Source: Streptomyces sp. NRRL S-31
GTDB taxonomy: Bacteria; Actinomycetota; Actinomycetes; Streptomycetales; Streptomycetaceae
Assembly (NCBI RefSeq): GCF_000718775.1
Contig: NZ_JOCB01000117.1
Span: forward strand, 1-24,222
Length of the DNA: 24,222 nt
Reading direction: 5' to 3'
The position numbers and the translations under genes are program-made. The notes beneath the pieces are model-generated. The model ran no database searches. It had not been told where the DNA came from and was given only the letters and a program-made list of their open reading frames with translations. The stretch's first letter is position 1; each line of letters opens with the position of its first letter. Shown piece after piece: positions 21,005 through 24,222 of the stretch.

Positions 21005-23953
21005 ATGAGCCTCACGTACACAGCCGGTTCGCTGGTCGCCGCCCGCGGCCGGGAATGGGTGGTGCTGCCCGAGAGCGCCGCCGACATGCTGGTGCTGCGC
21101 CCGCTGGGCGGCAGCGAGGACGACATCGCGGCCGTCTTCCCCGCCTTCGAGGAGGTGCGCCCCGCCGAGTTCGCGGCGCCTAGCGCAGCCGACCTCGGCG
21201 ACCAGCGTGCCGCCGGTCTGCTGCGCACGGCGCTGCGCATCGGCTTCCGGTCGGGCGCGGGCCCGTTCCGCTCGCTGGCGTCGATCGCCGTGGAACCCCG
21301 CGCCTACCAGCTGGTCCCGCTGCTGATGGCGCTGCGGCAGCGCACCGTGCGGCTGCTGATCTCGGACGACGTCGGCATCGGCAAGACGGTCGAGGCGGGT
21401 CTGATCGCCAAGGAGCTGCTCGCGCAGGGCGAGGCGACCCGGCTGGCCGTGCTGTGCTCCCCGGCGCTGGCCGAGCAGTGGCAGGGCGAGCTGCGGGAGA
21501 AGTTCGGCATCGACGCCGAACTGGTGCTGGCGTCCACGGTGTCGCGGCTGGAGCGCGGCCTGGAGCTGGGCCAGTCCCTGTTCGACAAGCATCCGTTCAC
21601 GATCATCTCCACCGACTTCATCAAGTCGACCCGGCACCGCGAGGACTTCCTGCGGCACTGCCCCGGCCTGGTGATCGTGGACGAGGCCCACACGTGTGTG
21701 GCCGCCGACGACAGCGCGCAGGGCGGCGGGTCGTCCGCGACGAGCCAGCTCCGCTACGAGCTGCTGCGCAAGGTCGCCGCCGACGCCGACCGGCACCTGC
21801 TGCTGCTGACCGCGACCCCGCACTCCGGGAAGGAGTCCGCGTTCCGCAACCTGCTCGGTCTGGTGCGGCCCGAACTGGCCACGCTGGACCTGGAGTCGGC
21901 GGCGGGCCGGGCGAAGCTGGCCGAGCACTTCGTGGCCCGCAAGCGGGCCGACGTGCGTGACTACCTCACCAAGGAGGACGGTCTCGCCGACGACTCCCTG
22001 GCCGAGCGGACCGCGTTCCCGTCCGACCGCTGGACGAAGGACGAGCCGTACAAGCTGACCCCCGCCTACCGGGCGCTGCTCGACGACGCCATCGCCTACG
22101 CCCGGGACCGGGTCGAGCGGGCCGGCGAGCAGGGCAAGCGGGAGGCCCGGATCGCCTGGTGGTCGGTGATCGCCCTGCTCCGCTCGATGGTCTCCTCGCC
22201 GGCCGCCGCCGCGCAGACCCTGAAGACCCGCTCGGAGTCCGCCGCCGCCCGCACCGCGCACGAGGCGGACGTGCTGGGCGCCCCGGTGGCCGCCGACTCC
22301 GCCGACAACGACCGGCTGGAGGGCATGGACGTCGCGCCGGGCGCCGCCGAGTCGGAGGACGCGGGCGCCCGGCTGCTCGAACTCGCTCAGCGGGCCGGGG
22401 AGTTGGTCGGTCCGGCCGGGGACGCGAAGCTGAAGGCGCTGACCGGGCACCTGAAGAAGCTGCTCGCCGACGGCTATCACCCGATCGTCTTCTGCCGTTA
22501 CATCCCCACCGCCGAGTACCTGGCCGAGCAGCTCGACGGCAAGCTGGGCAGGAAGACGAAGATCGCCGCCGTGACCGGCACGCTCTCCCCGCAGCAGCGG
22601 CTGGAGCGCATCGAGCAGCTCGCCGCCGAGGCGGCCGAGGAGGCCGGCGACCCGGCCGTGCGCCGGGTGCTGATCGCCACCGACTGCCTGTCCGAGGGCG
22701 TCAACCTCCAGCACCACTTCGACGCCGTCGTCCACTACGACCTCGCCTGGAACCCGACCCGCCACGACCAGCGGGAGGGCCGCGTCGACCGCTACGGCCA
22801 GAAGCGCGACGAGGTCCGCGTCATCACCATGTACGGCGAGGACAACGGGATCGACGGCAAGGTCCTGGAGGTGCTGTTCAAGAAGCACCGGCAGATCAAG
22901 AAGGACCTGGGCATCTCCGTCTCCGTCCCCGACGAGACGGCCTCCGGCGTCACCGACGCCGTGGTGGAGTGGCTGCTGCTGCACGGACGGCGGGGCAGCC
23001 AGGAGAGCCTGTTCGAGATGGACGGCCACCGGGAGTCGTTCGACCGGATCGAGCGCGAGTGGACCTCGGCCGCGGACCGGGAGAAGACCTCCCGCTCCAA
23101 GTACGCCCAGCGTGCCATCCACCCGGAGGAGGTGGCCCGCGAGGTCGCCGCCGTACGGGCCGCGCTCGGCGGCGCCGAGGAGGTCCGCGGCTTCGCCCTG
23201 GAGGCGCTGCGCGACCTGGACGCCCTGGTCCGCGACCCGCGCGACGGCTCCGGCGACTTCACCGCCCAGGTCGGCGGCACCCCGGCCGGCCTGCGCGACG
23301 CGCTCGCCGCCACCCTCGGCAACCGGCTGGTGGAGGAGGACCGGGAGATCCCGTTCCGCACCACCCCGGCGATCGCCCGCGGCGAGGCCGCCCTGGTCCG
23401 CACCGACCCTGCGATCGGCGCCGTCGCCTCCTACGTCCTGGACTCGGCCCTGGACGAGGGCGCCCTCGGTCCGCGCCCGGCCCGCCGCTGCGGTGTGGTG
23501 ACGACGGACGCGGTCGCCATCCGTACGACGCTCCTCCTGGTCCGCTACCGCTTCCACCTCACCCTGCCGTCCCGTACCGGCGACCGGCAGCTGGTCGCCG
23601 AGGACGCGCGCCTGCTCGCCTACGAGGGCGTACCGGCCCGCGCCCGCTGGCTGGACGACGACGCGGCGACCGCTCTCCTCGCGGCCCGCGCCACCGCCAA
23701 CACCCATGAGCTGGCCGCCCGCAACGCCATCTCCCGCGACCTGGCCGGGCTGCCGGACCTGGCCGCGCACCTCACCGAGTACGGCACCCGGCTGGCCGCC
23801 GAACTCGACGCCTCGCACCGCCGGGTCCGCAAGGCCAACGAGGAGATCGTCCGCGGTCTGAAGGTCGTCCCGCAGGAGCCCGCCGACGTCCTCGGCGTGT
23901 ACGTCTACCTGCCGCAGCAGCCCGCGCCCCTCTCCTCGGGAGCCGAAGCCTGA
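21005..23953 (+). CDS. SNF2-type helicase, DrmD-like
   Basis: A 982-aa superfamily 2 ATPase of the SNF2/HepA type (COG0553). Lobe 1: Walker A ISDDVGIGKTVEAGLIAKEL with K127, DEAH at 226-229, and LTATPHSG around 268-275. Lobe 2: IVFCRYIPTAEYLAEQL, IATDCLSEGVNLQHHFDAVV, and motif VI HDQREGRVDRYGQ with Q589. An inserted helical region (about residues 360-460) and a long C-terminal part without known motifs complete it. It is similar in size and layout to DrmD, the SNF2 protein that marks class 1 DISARM; HepA/RapA-like ATPases of other restriction systems are the alternative. The ATG at 21005 lies 41 bases after the fusion gene; its binding site is weak. Its stop shares one base with the next ATG (TGATG at 23951-23955), so the next gene is translationally coupled. 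Confidence 0.9.
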   Translation: MSLTYTAGSLVAARGREWVVLPESAADMLVLRPLGGSEDDIAAVFPAFEEVRPAEFAAPSAADLGDQRAAGLLRTALRIGFRSGAGPFRSLASIAVEPRAYQLVPLLMALRQRTVRLLISDDVGIGKTVEAGLIAKELLAQGEATRLAVLCSPALAEQWQGELREKFGIDAELVLASTVSRLERGLELGQSLFDKHPFTIISTDFIKSTRHREDFLRHCPGLVIVDEAHTCVAADDSAQGGGSSATSQLRYELLRKVAADADRHLLLLTATPHSGKESAFRNLLGLVRPELATLDLESAAGRAKLAEHFVARKRADVRDYLTKEDGLADDSLAERTAFPSDRWTKDEPYKLTPAYRALLDDAIAYARDRVERAGEQGKREARIAWWSVIALLRSMVSSPAAAAQTLKTRSESAAARTAHEADVLGAPVAADSADNDRLEGMDVAPGAAESEDAGARLLELAQRAGELVGPAGDAKLKALTGHLKKLLADGYHPIVFCRYIPTAEYLAEQLDGKLGRKTKIAAVTGTLSPQQRLERIEQLAAEAAEEAGDPAVRRVLIATDCLSEGVNLQHHFDAVVHYDLAWNPTRHDQREGRVDRYGQKRDEVRVITMYGEDNGIDGKVLEVLFKKHRQIKKDLGISVSVPDETASGVTDAVVEWLLLHGRRGSQESLFEMDGHRESFDRIEREWTSAADREKTSRSKYAQRAIHPEEVAREVAAVRAALGGAEEVRGFALEALRDLDALVRDPRDGSGDFTAQVGGTPAGLRDALAATLGNRLVEEDREIPFRTTPAIARGEAALVRTDPAIGAVASYVLDSALDEGALGPRPARRCGVVTTDAVAIRTTLLLVRYRFHLTLPSRTGDRQLVAEDARLLAYEGVPARARWLDDDAATALLAARATANTHELAARNAISRDLAGLPDLAAHLTEYGTRLAAELDASHRRVRKANEEIVRGLKVVPQEPADVLGVYVYLPQQPAPLSSGAEA

Positions 23954-24222
23954 TGTCCGCGACCACTCGCACCGCCCTGGCGTTCACCGCCGTCACCACG
24001 GTCGGCGGGCTCCTCCCCGCCGACATGCTGCTGCGCATCGCCGAGGCCCGGAACCTGCCCGGCACCAAGCCCGCCGACTACCACCTGCCCGCCTCCGTGC
24101 CCGTACGCGACGAAGCCGAACGGGCCTGGGAATACCTCAAGCCGCTCTGGCGCGAGCTGCGCACCGCCCTGCCCGCCGACCCGGCCACCGGCGCCCCCGC
24201 CGCCGACCCCACCGGCCGCGCC
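23953..24222 (+). CDS. Partial CDS: N-terminus of a likely Eco57I/PglX-type adenine methyltransferase
   Basis: The first 90 codons only; the gene runs off the right edge. It begins MSATTRTALAFTAVTTVGGL, then LPADMLLRIAEARNLPGTKP, ADYHLPASVPVRDEAERAWE and YLKPLWRELRTALP. The GGLLPADMLLRIA...ADYHL pattern resembles the N-terminal region of large Eco57I-type (PglX/DrmMI-like) N6-adenine methyltransferases found next to SNF2 helicases. No catalytic motif (FxGxG, NPPY) lies within the window, so the call rests on N-terminal resemblance and on context: translational coupling (1-base overlap) to a DrmD-like gene, as in class 1 DISARM where drmD precedes drmMI. Confidence 0.6.
   Translation, partial: MSATTRTALAFTAVTTVGGLLPADMLLRIAEARNLPGTKPADYHLPASVPVRDEAERAWEYLKPLWRELRTALPADPATGAPAADPTGRA

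Noticed and set aside
20969..23818. 949-codon minus-strand open frame opposite the SNF2 gene
   Set aside because: Antisense shadow of a gene with intact Walker A, DEAH and motif VI.

Overview
The window is high-GC DNA with GTG and TTG starts, an actinobacterial zinc-independent ribosomal-protein cluster, and protein families typical of Streptomyces. I read it as an accessory region of a Streptomyces (or close relative) chromosome or large plasmid. I saw no rRNA, tRNA, CRISPR array, intact insertion sequence or replication origin.

Region 1 (1-4,800) is eroded. It holds a wreck of an MFS exporter (1-~590), an intact NCS1-type permease with an unusual zinc-finger-like tail (1,031-2,725), a stranded C-terminal gene tail (2,889-3,056), a COG0523/CobW metallochaperone gene that has lost the stretch carrying its NKxD motif plus its reading frame (3,064-4,144), an AGGCAC hexamer array (4,195-4,242), and a multiply frameshifted relic of a TIGR03943-family gene (~4,360-4,767).

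Region 2 (4,801-9,211) is a zinc-starvation island. Two divergent operons flank an AT-rich Zur-box-like site at 6,673-6,687. Leftward are rpmG, rpmE2, a CobW-like gene without a P-loop (resembling mycobacterial Mrf) and rpsR. Rightward are rpmB and rpsN. The ribosomal proteins are the cysteine-poor 'C-minus' versions that replace zinc-binding copies when zinc is scarce. A convergent pair, a YraQ/ArsP-type permease and a His-rich TIGR03943 protein, follows behind a long hairpin. The dead CobW and TIGR03943 copies in region 1 suggest an older or duplicated metal-homeostasis cluster.

Region 3 (9,624-14,180) holds an MFS transporter and a small regulated unit. A TetR regulator (13,620-14,180) is divergent from a DsbA/FrnE-like thioredoxin-fold protein and a translationally overlapping FAD monooxygenase. 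A 24-bp near-perfect palindrome between them is the likely TetR operator.

Region 4 (14,437-24,222, running off the right edge) is the most interesting part. It is an operon-like run of very large genes: a 2,139-aa fusion of a Hanks-type Ser/Thr kinase, a DEAD/DEAH helicase, a DUF1998/MZB-type cysteine cluster and a C-terminal Vsr/PD-(D/E)xK-like domain; a 982-aa SNF2-type helicase resembling DISARM DrmD; and the first 90 codons of a protein resembling the N-terminus of large Eco57I/PglX-type adenine methyltransferases. I infer an anti-phage defence or restriction-like system related to class 1 DISARM in which a kinase-controlled fusion may stand in for DrmA/DrmB. The sequence beyond the window is needed to confirm this.
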